Shown here: positions 30,601 to 38,140 of the stretch, piece by piece
Layout of the letters: every line of letters starts with the position of its first letter
How positions within the stretch are numbered: position 1 is the stretch's first letter
Source: JAHEEL01 sp963836085
GTDB taxonomy: Bacteria; Actinomycetota; Acidimicrobiia; Spongiisociales; UBA5794
Length of the DNA stretch: 64,000 nt
Assembly (NCBI GenBank): GCA_963836085.1
Contig: CAWIHT010000006.1
Span: 1 to 64,000 of the forward strand
Reading direction: 5' to 3'
Program-made: the position numbers and the translations under genes
The notes under the pieces: model-generated
Database searches by the model: none
Seen by the model: the letters and a program-made list of their open reading frames with translations, nothing else
Told to the model about the DNA's origin: nothing

Positions 30601-30652
30601 CGAAGTCGACAACAACATATGGCTGCGCTACACCCTGCCTGCAGGCCCCTAG
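24650..30652 (+). CDS. Giant secreted metallophosphoesterase with FN3, CBM-like and shared C-terminal modules (2000 residues)
   Basis: ATG 24650 follows GTAGAGGAACG and gives a good signal peptide (VLLAFALAVSVVFFAAPSPV, cleavage after VSA). Residues about 45-340 form a calcineurin-like/purple-acid-phosphatase-type domain: FAAFGDYGHSV, LIVTTGDNSYGEP, FFPSPGNHDFTDG, VVYFHHPAFSSG and AVLAGHDHVYERI supply the metal ligands. It continues with three beta domains starting EWVAFNDM or DWTAYND (about 341, 1113 and 1321), two FN3 domains (SYELRVDSGTPFAATSPYSA), two TILGAHIEF...IVQEIVDRGGW domains like those of DNRLRE/CBM96 proteins, and three Trp-rich C-terminal modules. It probably removes phosphate from extracellular substrates while bound to surface glycan. 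No membrane anchor is seen. Confidence 0.88.
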   Translation: MSPFGMAWSGSRSSLFRAESHLRQSLAVLLAFALAVSVVFFAAPSPVSAAGETVKFAAFGDYGHSVEANEQLVADIVDAKGVDLIVTTGDNSYGEPTLDGTAVSIIDYNIGKSYSDYIGGYIGGYGSTATTNRFFPSPGNHDFTDGDGIAAYQAYFTLPGAGVASSGTSGSELYYDFIEGPVHFFAIDSHSAASTTSLDTQKTWLEAQLAASTSQWNVVYFHHPAFSSGEDHGSTAYMQWPFEDWGADAVLAGHDHVYERILLDENTDGTDMVYLTTGAGGKSLYDFTTPVEGSVVRYNAAYGTVIATASDTELTFEFFSIADGGASAVDSYTLDAPPASPEWVAFNDMYLGAATSTHPNATAYTYGTSSSGDGTSGLLKDFADGSPLPVTVTGSFDVPVEGTGYDPHNSGSDADTDSDADSVFGGIIDLNGSIELDETDWSNTVTFTGLDDSKTYAITLTANRYEASASTPGYPGERYTKVSIDGVAVATPEPSPGVVDNLDGTYSFSVGDNRAGYVVKWVGIEPIGGSFSVTSEWDEGQGSQPPGGTTLDPNANTKGYSMSAFKLEQYAATGPSAPPVAPVLAVDVVDATSLDVSWGSVANAESYELRVDSGTPFAATSPYSAMGLTTGTEYCYGVRAMNATDGDSDWSSQVCATPAYEVQSQVAQGSDDAEEHLELWNSEPIGTVDVGSSDLEFVYDTPPNSNYYEGNQLVGMRFPDLAVPQGATILSAHVEFFADLPTGPAELVFYGEDADSASTFAETLNNISARPSTTATVPWSTGTWSDDVVYASADLSAIVQEIVNRGGWVSGNALALMVEGTPGDRVRAESADGSGGPAPKLVIEFDSDAPPVAPVLAVDIVDATSVDVSWDPVINAESYELRVDSGTPFAATSPYSATGLTTGTEYCYEVRAMNASDGDSDWSAEVCATPAFQVQSRVSLDSDDAEEDDDDGAMSLTSSDLEMVEETELQLVGVRFQSVEVPPGATILGAHIEFVADEAHSGATSLTIAGQAADNPATFASTASNISSRIQTAEVVPWVPDAWAVGEVHQTPDLSQVVQEIVDRGGWSMGNSMAFVVEGSGKRVAVSYDADPPFTEADAPLLVVDYLPLPPPDEWVAFNDMNTATNPDVDPNPANVTSYTYATSGPLVDYASGAVLPVTVTGTGDYDPHPSGGPADAGTPADWAFGGIVNLDGTDELGAGDENTVTFEGLDPSKRYAITLSANRYGDDLAGYPDERYAKVTIGGAIASEYASSDGVVKNSETSVSFSVGDNRQGLIAKWVDIQPSAEGSFSVTSEWDDVFAGSKGYSMSAFKLETYNPPPEDWTAYNDTGFPSGDVPDTDITTFTSPNGGSGHRRSGELVDYATGYGTGAFLTITGGSYNGGSQSDHGTSLTVGDAAAVFNGFVDLSGSVSYVDDGPDDDLVFEFDGLDPAKRYTVVHYANRENGYGWDRAALATISGVDGFSNTSTQGLDNNAEQVFDDVDDPSTRYSADNSTGTDTPEGDGWIVRFEDIEPGPDGAFTLTMSWDGDGTALYTGKYSNAIQLATQPAPPPTPASVVLSGDNVMDVFVNGELVGSSSTWMTATSFATDLAPGDVVGVHVEDLDWSGGLLAEIDWDGSTFVSDTSWQVTTSTPGSGWNDRGFDDSGWVDATSYGSWGVAPWLDWMSGFPLPTDAQWIWSDQNDNTGDDDVYFRWVAGTPSTADDTIVASADNMMDVYVNGVLVGSSSTWMEAQTFFDDLSDDDVIGVHATDNPGAFGFGGFMAQVDWDGNTTVSDTSWKVTTSTPASDWADQGFNDSGWDDATAYGPFGVSPWMDWMSGFPSGSDAQWIWSDDNIGDDDVYFRKVLGSPDASLDSIVASADNTMDVYVNGELLASSTAWMSATSVFTDLSAGDVVAVYATDLDVGGLVGGFIAQVDWDGMTSVSDAGWKVTTSAPAAGWNDNQGFDESGWVAASVYGAFGDEPWMNWMSGFPDPTSAQWIWSGDNEVDNNIWLRYTLPAGP

Positions 30653-30741
30653 CACCCAACCACGCTGGACCAGACGAGACGATTTCGGGCCCCACACGGG
30701 GCCCGAAACGCGCCAACGACGAACGAACACGGACGCGCCAC
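29301..30741 (+). repeat. Segmental duplication, copy 2 (partner at 22114-24002)
   Basis: This carries three of the approx. 450-bp modules plus the stop, spacer and terminator hairpin in near-identity to copy 1. The junction on the left is the CCGCCGACGCC after a proline-rich hinge (QPAPPPTPAS). On the right, similarity fades after GACGCGCCAC. Relative to copy 1 one module of 450 bp is missing and one A is added after the hairpin. Confidence 0.9.
30684..30707 (+). terminator. Hairpin after the second giant gene
   Basis: TTCGGGCCCC, loop ACAC, GGGGCCCGAA, 31 bases after the stop; here an additional T-A pair extends the stem to 11 bp. It is the duplicate of the hairpin at 23947-23970. Confidence 0.7.
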
Positions 30742-30757
30742 TACATAGAGTCCGGTC

Positions 30758-31276
30758 GTGATCTTCCAACATCCGCCTGATCTCGCATCGGTTCTTCTTG
30801 AGGCCGCCTGGATCGTGGCCATCGCCCTCGCTGTCACCGCTGTCGTGATCGCGTACTCACAGCGCCACAACGCCGACCGGCCGACGACTATTGATCGCCT
30901 CGCCCTTGTCTGGCTTGTGGCCTCGCTCTGCCTCGTAGCGATGTTCACGCTGCGTTCACCGATGACCGCGTCCGCAGCGGCTGACCCGCAACTCAATCCG
31001 ATAACGACTGTGGCGGTGCAGGACGCCGTCGAGAATCTGGTGTTGTACCTTCCTGTGGGCTTCTTCGCCGCCCTGGTGTGGCGGACCAGGCGCCATCCCG
31101 TCGTATGGGCTACTGGACTGTCACTTGCCGTCGCATTCTCGATCGAGTCGGCGCAGTGGATTCTTCCGATCAATCGCGCCGCATCGGTCCACGATGTGCT
31201 GTTCAACACCTTCGGTGGAATTGTCGGAGCAACGATCGGCGTTGCGTCCGAACGAGTCATGCGCAGGTCGGCATAG
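30758..31276 (+). CDS. VanZ-like family membrane protein
   Basis: A 172-residue protein with about four transmembrane segments. The VanZ signature is visible: AVENLVLYLPVGFFAAL, then ESAQWILPINRAASVHDVLF and NTFGGIVGATIG (the N..LF/ E..Q / D.....N..G pattern). VanZ-like proteins are common near surface-polymer genes; VanZ itself gives low-level teicoplanin resistance by an unknown mechanism. The GTG start has only a weak ribosome site. The gene follows the terminator of the giant gene, so it likely has its own promoter in the 50 bp between them. Confidence 0.75.
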   Translation: MIFQHPPDLASVLLEAAWIVAIALAVTAVVIAYSQRHNADRPTTIDRLALVWLVASLCLVAMFTLRSPMTASAAADPQLNPITTVAVQDAVENLVLYLPVGFFAALVWRTRRHPVVWATGLSLAVAFSIESAQWILPINRAASVHDVLFNTFGGIVGATIGVASERVMRRSA

Positions 31277-31394
31277 CTGTCGCTCACAGCACTGCAGGTC
31301 TTCAGCGCCCTCGAATGCCTGGCCGGTGCACCTGTTGGCCATCCGTGGCTCGTCGACTCTGCTGGGGCCCAGACCTCGAACTGACAGCGAGGAT

Positions 31395-32744
31395 CTAGTC
31401 AGTCTCCCCGGACCGGAGGAGAGCGGCCGCTCCTCTGAATCGTGGCAGAGCCCAGAATCCGTATGCGTGTCGCACCTGGACGAACGATGCGAAGCCGACG
31501 GCGATCACGGTGAGGCCGGTGGCCGCTGCGGCTCCGACCACCTCGAACTGTGGAATCAGGAGAGCATTCATGGCGACGTTGAGGATCGCGCCGACCAGAA
31601 CGCTGTTCCGAAAGAGCTTCTCGCTGCCGGTCATCATGAGGAGGAACCCGCACGATGCAAACACGGCGGCAAGGAGGTGACTCGACGCCAGCACCATGAG
31701 GGCCGTTCTGCCGTCGGCGAAGCCCACTCCGAAGATCCCGAGGATCTGCTCGGCTCCGACGACGAGAACCAGCGCAATCGGAGCGGCCACGACGAAGGCC
31801 AGGGCGTTGGCTGCTCCTGAGAGGGCGGCGAGGCGATCCGCGCTTCCTGACGCCTTGATCGCTGCGAACCGCGGTGCAACCACGGAGTTCACGGCGTACG
31901 TGGCGAATCCGACGACGAGGGCTACCCGAATCACCGCCGAGTAGACGCCGACGTCGGCAGTGTCGGTCCAGAGACCGAGCATGATCGTGTCGGTCCAGGC
32001 TGTCACGAGGCCGAGAGCCGATGCCAGGACGAGTGGTCGCCCCGTTCGCAGCATCGGGCCAAACCGCTTGCGCGTTTCGGATTGGGCCCGTGGACCAAGC
32101 CGATCGGGCCTGAGGGCAAGCGTGGAGCCGAGAGCCCGCGACGCACACTCCGACGGCGTACGCGACCGACAGTGTCGTAGGGGTGTCCTGTTGCCGAAGA
32201 GCAATGGCCGCCACGAGGGGAATCGTCAATGCGGGGACGAGGGCTACCTGTGCAGCGACCGCCGCCGCAATGCGGCCCTTCGCGCGGATTGTCTCGCTCA
32301 CGACCAGCAGACGTTCATCGGAACGACGGCGAATGACATCGCCCTGAGGGCGGTGACGAGTCCGGTGTCGTCAAACACCGAAGCCGCCAGCGGAGCGACC
32401 AGCCAGAGTATCGCCGTGGTGAGGATTCCCAGGCCGAGGGTCGCAGCGAGTGCCACGTCCCAACTTGCCCTGACCATGTGGAGTTCGCCGAGTTCGATTG
32501 CCGACGAAGCATCCCGGAGGATCACCTTGTCGAGGCCGAAGCGGGCGATCGTCGCGGCGGCGAACACCACCGTGAATGCCAGGTAGTAGGTGCCGCTGCC
32601 GGATGATCCCAGGCTTCGAGTGATCGCGACCGTGAGCGCGAGTGAGAGCCCCGCGCCGATGAGGCGAATGAGGAAGGCGAATCCAGTTTGGGGCAATACA
32701 CCCGTGTTCGTTGCACCGCGCCTTGAGCGCCCGTGGCTACTCAT
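31395..32744 (-). CDS. Wzx-type polysaccharide flippase, two frame changes
   Basis: A multi-pass MOP-superfamily exporter of about 450 residues, recovered by joining three frames. The N-terminus has VLPQTGFAFLIRLIGAGLSL and RSLGSSGSGTYYLAFTVV, the usual first two helices of oligosaccharide flippases. The middle has AVAAQVALVPALTIPLVAAI. The C-terminal part is ASALGLVTAWTDTIMLGLWT and VYSAVIRVALVVGFATYAVN, whose TDTIMLG is typical of this subfamily. Frame changes lie near 32305 and 32160. The chosen start is the ATG of MSSHGRSRRG. It sits downstream of the GT2, ligase and GT4 genes on the same strand, forming one reverse operon (36264 to 31395). Confidence 0.78.
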
Positions 32745-32810
32745 GGCCCTGAGGCCGAATCCTTGGCAGCCTCGGGAATCGCGGCATGCCAAACGTCAAC
32801 GATGAAGTAC

Positions 32811-33800
32811 TCATGGCGCAGGTGTCGCCGATACGCGAGATGGCCTGTGTGAGCGCCTCCGCGCCGCGCGACGCTGCGAGATCGACGCGGCCTGGAGTCG
32901 CGTATGTGCGAGCGGCTCATACGAGGGAAGGAGCGCGCCGACGGCGAAGCCTGCCATGTGTGTCAGAGCGGATCGGGTGACCGAGAGCTCTCCTCGCAAT
33001 GCCTTGATCGCACCGTACGCACTCAGGTAGGTGAGGAATGCCGCTCCGTAGGTCGGGAATCGCTCTGCGTGCTTCCGCCCATAGATGGCTGAACTGCGTC
33101 CGAATTCGAGGGACGTCAGCCAGCGGTATCGAGCAGTAGCTCCGGCACCGGTGTGAACAACGGCGATCCCGTCGAGGTCGTGTATGGCATAGCCGGCTGA
33201 GACGAGTCGCCGGTAGAAGTCGGTCTCTTCGAAGTACAGGAAGAAGTCTGGATCGAAGCCTTGGAGGCTGGCGAAGACGCTGGTGGCGACTGCGATGACG
33301 GCACCGCTCGGGTAGAGGTCTCGAGGGTGCGTACAAAGCCTGGCTGTCTTGCCACGAGCAGCCGTCTCCAGATACATCCGCGCCGTCGGGAAGGTACGAA
33401 TCCAGTCCGCATCATCACCGTCCGCGTCGGTCTGGCGGATTCCATATGCCCCGGTTCCTTCCGGGATCGAGGTGGCGATCTGCTGTAGGCGGTTGATGCC
33501 GGGGCCGTCAATCTGGCAGTCTGCATTGAGGATCAGCAGCACGGTCGGGGTCTCGCGATGTTCGGCCTCCAACAGCCTCGCAACACCGAGATTGATGGCC
33601 GATCCGTAGCCGACGTTTGGGACAACCTTGACCACATACGGCTCGGTCTGCTCACGGGCCGCCTGGTCACCCGTCTCGACGACCACCGTCGGCACGTCTG
33701 CGCCGACAAGGGTCGCCGCCAGGCTGCCCGCTTCTGGTAGCTGTCGGTGCGTGACAACCACAGCAGCCACCGGACATGGCACGGTGTTGGATGGCGTCAT
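32811..33800 (-). CDS. Glycosyltransferase family 2 (rhamnosyltransferase-like)
   Basis: A 329-residue GT-A enzyme. It begins CPVAAVVVTHRQLPEAGSLA and has NVGYGSAINLGVARLL, the DxD-type LLILNADCQ, and GFDPDFFLYFEETDFYRRL, the conserved FLYFEExDxxxR block of WbbL-like rhamnosyl- and related transferases. ATG 33800 is chosen because it overlaps the stop of the upstream ligase gene as ATGA; the open frame itself extends further upstream. It probably adds one sugar of the repeat unit exported by the adjacent flippase. The donor is unproven. Confidence 0.85.
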   Translation of the reverse strand: MTPSNTVPCPVAAVVVTHRQLPEAGSLAATLVGADVPTVVVETGDQAAREQTEPYVVKVVPNVGYGSAINLGVARLLEAEHRETPTVLLILNADCQIDGPGINRLQQIATSIPEGTGAYGIRQTDADGDDADWIRTFPTARMYLETAARGKTARLCTHPRDLYPSGAVIAVATSVFASLQGFDPDFFLYFEETDFYRRLVSAGYAIHDLDGIAVVHTGAGATARYRWLTSLEFGRSSAIYGRKHAERFPTYGAAFLTYLSAYGAIKALRGELSVTRSALTHMAGFAVGALLPSYEPLAHTRLQAASISQRRAARRRSHRPSRVSATPAP

Positions 33801-35039
33801 GGTGTCGAGTCCGCGAGCGGACTCTGGGTCGGGAGAGCATCCGGTTGGTCGAGGGACAAGTCTGGTTCGCCTTCGTCTGACCGATCGTCGGTGTTGAAGA
33901 AGATGGCGTATACGGCGATCGCACCGATAGCGAGACCCGGTGTCGCCCCAATCAGCATTTCGCCGAAGAGGCACACCACCAGCATCCCGACCACCAGAGG
34001 CAGGTCGCGTCTGCGGATGGGTGATAGAAGCACGGCAAGGAGCACTGCGAGAACAACGAGCCCGACAAGCCCCGCCTCGACCGTCAGGGTTAGGTACTGA
34101 TTGTGGAGGAACGTGGCTGCGCCTTCAGCGCCGAGATCGACTGATGTTCCTGCCGGTCCGACGCCCACGATGATCGTCGCCCAACCCGACTCCAGCCATT
34201 GAGCGGTCGCCTCCGTCCAGATCTGCGTCCGCGACGTCCTCAGTTGCTGGAGACGGCCGAGCACCTCCGGCATGAAGAGGTAGAGCACTGCCGCAGCGGC
34301 TGCGATCGCAGCGATCGGGCCGGCGAGTTGCCGGATCGCTGCATGGCCTCGGTGCGCCGAAATCATCGCGAGCGTGATCACCGCCGCGGCCACCGCTCCG
34401 AGCATGTCGGCACGCGAGCCGAGGAGCACGATGGCCACCACAGCAAGCGCCATCGAGAGCCAGCGGCGTGTGATGATCGAGCTGTAGAACGATGCGAGAA
34501 GGAGACTCGCTGTGCCTCCTACGCCGAGCGGACCCAGGGGTCTCGCCGTGTCGGGATTGAAGTAGCCGGGCGCTCGACGGGCGTCCCACGTCGACTGTGT
34601 GACGAACTCGCCGACGACGAGCAAGGCGACAATGACTCCTGCGATCGTGAGGGCATTCACCACCCGGGTCCGATGGGGTCGCCACAGACGCGATCATGGC
34701 CAGTCCGGCCACGAAGATGGCGTACGAGCGAAGTCTTGCTGCGGACGCGTCGATGGGTCCGCCCAGGCCGATCGCCACTTGGAAGCTGCTGTACCCCAGG
34801 AGGAGCACGCCTGCCGCGATCAGTCGAGTGTTGAGCCGTTGGAGCGCCTGCGTCTTGGTGGTGTGGAAGAGCCCGATGATGATCATCGTCGCGAGGATGA
34901 TCTCCGCGACAAAGATGGCGCCGGGAGAAATGACAATCGGGATCGTTGCAACGGCAACGACACAGCCCGCGATCCAGTCGGATCGGTCGTACCGATGGAC
35001 CGGTTCGAGGCTTCTATTCAGTGTTTGTGAGGAGGGCAT
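33797..35039 (-). CDS. O-antigen ligase/polymerase family membrane protein, one frame change
   Basis: A Wzy/WaaL-type protein of about 413 residues with some ten transmembrane segments. The N-terminal part includes WIAGCVVAVATIPIVISPGA, AEIILATMIIIGLF and LRSYAIFVAGLAMIASVA. After a frame change near 34680 come VNALTIAGVIVALLVVGEFV, WLSMALAVVAIVLLGSRADM (the conserved LxxSR/GSRA loop of O-antigen ligases) and the periplasmic HNQYLTLTVEAGLVGLV. The catalytic-type HNQYL...G motif is typical. Its start (35039) overlaps the upstream GT4 by 26 bp and its stop overlaps the GT2 start. It either polymerises repeat units or ligates them to an acceptor. Confidence 0.8.
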
Positions 35040-36264
35040 CGTCGATGATCCTCCGGAGTCTCGCTTGCGAACTCGTCCAGTCGGCATGTTGCCCGAGATC
35101 GCGGAGGAGCCCCGCGTTCGGTGTTTGTTCCTGTGCATCGTAGGAGGCAAGGATCGCGGTAGCGAAGGCTTCGGGAGTGTCGGCTCGCTCGACGTGGCGG
35201 GTCAGATGCTCGTCGAGACCGGTCAGGGCGGAGGACGTAGCGACGACAGGGCGCGTGCTGGCAAGGGATTCGGCCATCTTGAGCTTTGATCCGGTTCCCC
35301 ACACTTCCGGCACGGCGATCACCTGTGCTCGGCAAGCAACGCTGCGGAGGTCGGCCGGATTGGCGACGAGACGCGCACCTTCGGTGTTGGATACGAGTAG
35401 CTGGAGTGCATCACTCGGTGAACGACCGGCGACGATGAGTTGACTCCGCGGCTCCGCACTTCGGACGATGGGCCACACCTCCGAGATCATCCACCGGACA
35501 CCTCGCCATGTGCTGTCGCGCTGGAGGGACCCGAAGATGACGACGGTGAAGGGGTCGGGGACCCGGGACATCCCAGCACTCCACCAGGCATCGACCTCGG
35601 CGCCGTTTGGAACAAGGCGCACGTCCGCAGCCAATGGCTCAAAGCGAGCAGCGTCCGCGCTGGTGCAGGCGATCACCGTCGTTGCCGCGTTCGCTGCTGC
35701 GGCGGTGGCCTTCTCGGCGAGCCGAACCTGGCTCGAAATGGCGAGCCGCCGAGGGCCTGCTGCGCCGTGCGCTATTGAGCGGAACACGTCCGGGTCGTAG
35801 TTGTGGGTGTCCCAGAGAATCGGGGTCCCTGCTGATGGTCCCCTGCTCGTCAGCCGAATGGCTGCCGGTATCGAGTACAGCATCGAGCAGTAGATGAGGT
35901 CGTAGTGCTGTCCCACGCACACGGCGAAGTCCCGGTGCGACATCGGGTCGAAACGCGAAGCATGGAACTGACTTCGGCGAACCACGCTCTCGATCGCGGA
36001 GACGGCGGCCGATTTGCGATCATCGACAAAGACCTTGCCGGAGAATGGGCGAGGGGCGCTGGCAGCGACGCTGTCGGGAGCGAACGCGAGGACATCCACC
36101 TCACCGTACTCGGTGAGCGTCGAACACAGGTGGTAGTCGCGGATTCTCGAACCAGAGTCCGCTGTCCGGAAGTCCTCGATCGCCATCGCGAGAATCCGCG
36201 TTGTCACAGGCGGGTATCGCCTGATCGTGGAGGCATCGTTGTTCGATCCCGGTGATTCGACCAA
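35014..36264 (-). CDS. Glycosyltransferase family 4
   Basis: A 416-residue GT-B enzyme, intact. ILAMAIEDFRTADSGSRIRD is the acceptor-side start, TPILWDTHNYDPDVFRSIAH follows, and the donor domain begins TVVIFGSLQRDSTWRGVRWM with QLIVAGRSPSDALQLLVSN and EVWGTGSKLKMAESLASTRP. It is similar in layout to the glycosyltransferase at 284-1498. It is the first gene of the reverse operon that continues through ligase, GT2 and flippase. Start choice (36264) is the longest; ATG at MAIEDF, about 26 residues in, is possible. Confidence 0.8.
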   Translation of the reverse strand: MVESPGSNNDASTIRRYPPVTTRILAMAIEDFRTADSGSRIRDYHLCSTLTEYGEVDVLAFAPDSVAASAPRPFSGKVFVDDRKSAAVSAIESVVRRSQFHASRFDPMSHRDFAVCVGQHYDLIYCSMLYSIPAAIRLTSRGPSAGTPILWDTHNYDPDVFRSIAHGAAGPRRLAISSQVRLAEKATAAAANAATTVIACTSADAARFEPLAADVRLVPNGAEVDAWWSAGMSRVPDPFTVVIFGSLQRDSTWRGVRWMISEVWPIVRSAEPRSQLIVAGRSPSDALQLLVSNTEGARLVANPADLRSVACRAQVIAVPEVWGTGSKLKMAESLASTRPVVATSSALTGLDEHLTRHVERADTPEAFATAILASYDAQEQTPNAGLLRDLGQHADWTSSQARLRRIIDDALLTNTE

Positions 36265-36396
36265 TTGGGTCTCGACGACGTCGATCGTCGCTCGAACGCG
36301 GCGGGTTGGCGTGACGGCTGAGTCGGTGCCTTCAGATTCGGGTCCGTCCTGCGGGGCATGGACCGTCTCGAGCCGATGGGTTTCATGACGAGAAAA

Positions 36397-37362
36397 CTAG
36401 CGGTTCGAGGTGATGAAGTCACGATCGAGAGGCACAGCAGACTCGGTCAGCGGTGCTCCGGGTAGCGGTGTCGCACTGCTCAGGGGGTCGGTTCCGGCAC
36501 AAGACCGCGATCCTCGGTTCGCGGGTTTGTCCGACCTCGTCCTCGGGATTGGGTGAACGGTCCTTCGCGAATCTCCACCACGACCAAATTCCCGCGCCGA
36601 TGGCACCGAGCGCACCAAAGATCGCCGCGTTGCGAGTCGGCATGGGCTGGAACGGTTCGGTTGGTGGAGTTGGTGGCCGATACTCGAGTACGCCCGATCC
36701 GTACAGCGTGGCGTCGGTCGATAGTTGCTCAATCCTCGTCGTCAGGACTCCCAATCGCGCAACCGCGGCGCCGTGCCGGGCCAGCAGCACCGAATTCGCC
36801 GGCGATGAGGCGATCAGGTCGTCGAGCGCGGCAATTCGGTCTTCGGTGGCGCTGATGGACGCGGTGAGTGATGCCTCCAGCCGATCTGCCGATGCCTGAA
36901 CCTGGGCGATGACCTCTTCTCCGTACGCCTGCACCACGGCATTGACGGTGTCGACAGCATCCCCGGCGGTCGGACGGATGGCGGTCACAACGACGCCGTT
37001 GAGATTGGGAACGGGGACGGCGTCAACGGCCTTCGCGACTTCGCCCGGTGTCGTACCGTCGTCGAGGAGTTGGCTCGGCGCGTTCGAAGACCTCGGGAGT
37101 GGTCAAGGCGGCAGTCTGGTTTCCGGTGTACACGCCGGGATCGATTGAGAGGCCGGTTGGGCTTGAGGCGTCGCGGAGACCCTGTGGATCCGTGAGGAAG
37201 ACCGAGCCTTCGGCGGAGTACATCGTCGGTTGGGCAAGCGAGAGCCCAAGAGCAGCGAGGCCACAGGCGATCGCGGCCAGCACGATGAGCCACTTGCGAT
37301 GCCACAAGGCTGTGAGGAGGCTCGGCTGTGGTTCGATACTGGTCCTTCGACGTTCCCGACAC
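36397..37362 (-). CDS. Wzz-type chain-length/capsule co-polymerase, frameshifted
   Basis: A two-transmembrane Wzz-family protein of about 320 residues recovered over three frames. It begins SIEPQPSLLTALWHRKW and VLAAIACGLAALGLSL (TM1), then MYSAEGSVFLTDPQG, the region VVTAIRPTAGDAVDTVNAVV with a long coiled stretch, RIEQLSTDATLYGSGVLEYR, PTPPTEPFQPMPTRNAAIFG (the P-rich segment before TM2) and a short tail ending DRDFITSNR. Frame changes occur near 37080 and 36500 and probably at the start, so the start is approximate. Same family and same FQPxPxRNA segment as 40583-41365 and 43566-45148. No kinase domain. Confidence 0.75.
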
Positions 37363-37548
37363 TCTACGAGAAATGTCCATGTGGAGTGTGCGCTCCAGAG
37401 GTCAGTCCGACCGTCCGGTCTCCGACGCAGCGGGAGGGGTCAGTTGACGCTGATGTTCGGACGGCGCACACGTCTGAGACCCGGCCCGGTGGTACCCTCG
37501 CCGGTGTCGTCGGGGGATCGCTCCTCGATCTGAACTCTGGAGTAGCGG

Positions 37549-38115
37549 GTGTCGAAGACATCATCAACGGTTCGGCTCGGACGATTCCGATCGTCGGTCG
37601 ATCGAGGTAGACCACTGCCCATCGAGGCGGCCTGGTATGTGGTCAAGATCCTCTTCTTCCTCACGGCCGTTCCGTGGCCTTCCTGGATGAAGGTCCGCCT
37701 GTTGAGAGCTTTCGGCGGGGTGGTCGGCGACGGTGTTGTGATCGCGCCACGTGTGAGCATTCACATGCCCTGGAAGCTGACCATCGGCGACAACAGTTGG
37801 ATCGGCGAGGAGGCGAGCCTGCTGAACCTCGAGCCGCTGACGATCGGGTCCAACGTGTGCATCTCGCAGCGCGCCTTCCTGTGCACGGGAAACCATGACT
37901 ACACCGCCCCGACCTTCGACTATTCGGGACGGGCGATCGATATCCGGGATGGCGTCTGGATCGGGGCGCATTCGTTCGTCGGTCCCGGCGTCACCATCGG
38001 TACCGAGACGGTCATAACGGCGGGTTCCGTCGCGGTTCGATCGCTGCCGGAGGGACAGGTGTGTTCAGGGAATCCCTGTGTCCCGGTGCGTCCGCGGCTG
38101 TTCGCAGAGGATTGA
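37549..38115 (+). CDS. WcaF-like colanic-acid-type acetyltransferase (left-handed beta-helix)
   Basis: A 188-residue hexapeptide-repeat acetyltransferase of the WcaF group, which O-acetylates a sugar of an exopolysaccharide using acetyl-CoA. The family start WYVVKILFFLTAVPWPSWM is clear. It is followed by hexapeptide turns around GDGVVIAPRVSIHMPWKLTI, the catalytic-His segment FLCTGNHDYTAPTFDYSGR, and VWIGAHSFVGPGVTIG. The C-terminus VCSGNPCVPVRPR is typical. GTG 37549 has GGAG 7 bases upstream. It is transcribed divergently from the Wzz gene and convergently with the next glycosyltransferase. Confidence 0.88.
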   Translation: MSKTSSTVRLGRFRSSVDRGRPLPIEAAWYVVKILFFLTAVPWPSWMKVRLLRAFGGVVGDGVVIAPRVSIHMPWKLTIGDNSWIGEEASLLNLEPLTIGSNVCISQRAFLCTGNHDYTAPTFDYSGRAIDIRDGVWIGAHSFVGPGVTIGTETVITAGSVAVRSLPEGQVCSGNPCVPVRPRLFAED

Positions 38116-38140
38116 GTGGAGGACCAGACGGCTGGTCCGG

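Noticed and set aside
32298..32301. Two adjacent flippase genes with a GTGA overlap
   Set aside because: The parts before and after the overlap are consecutive helices of one exporter; neither is long enough alone, so a frame change is more likely than two coupled half-proteins.
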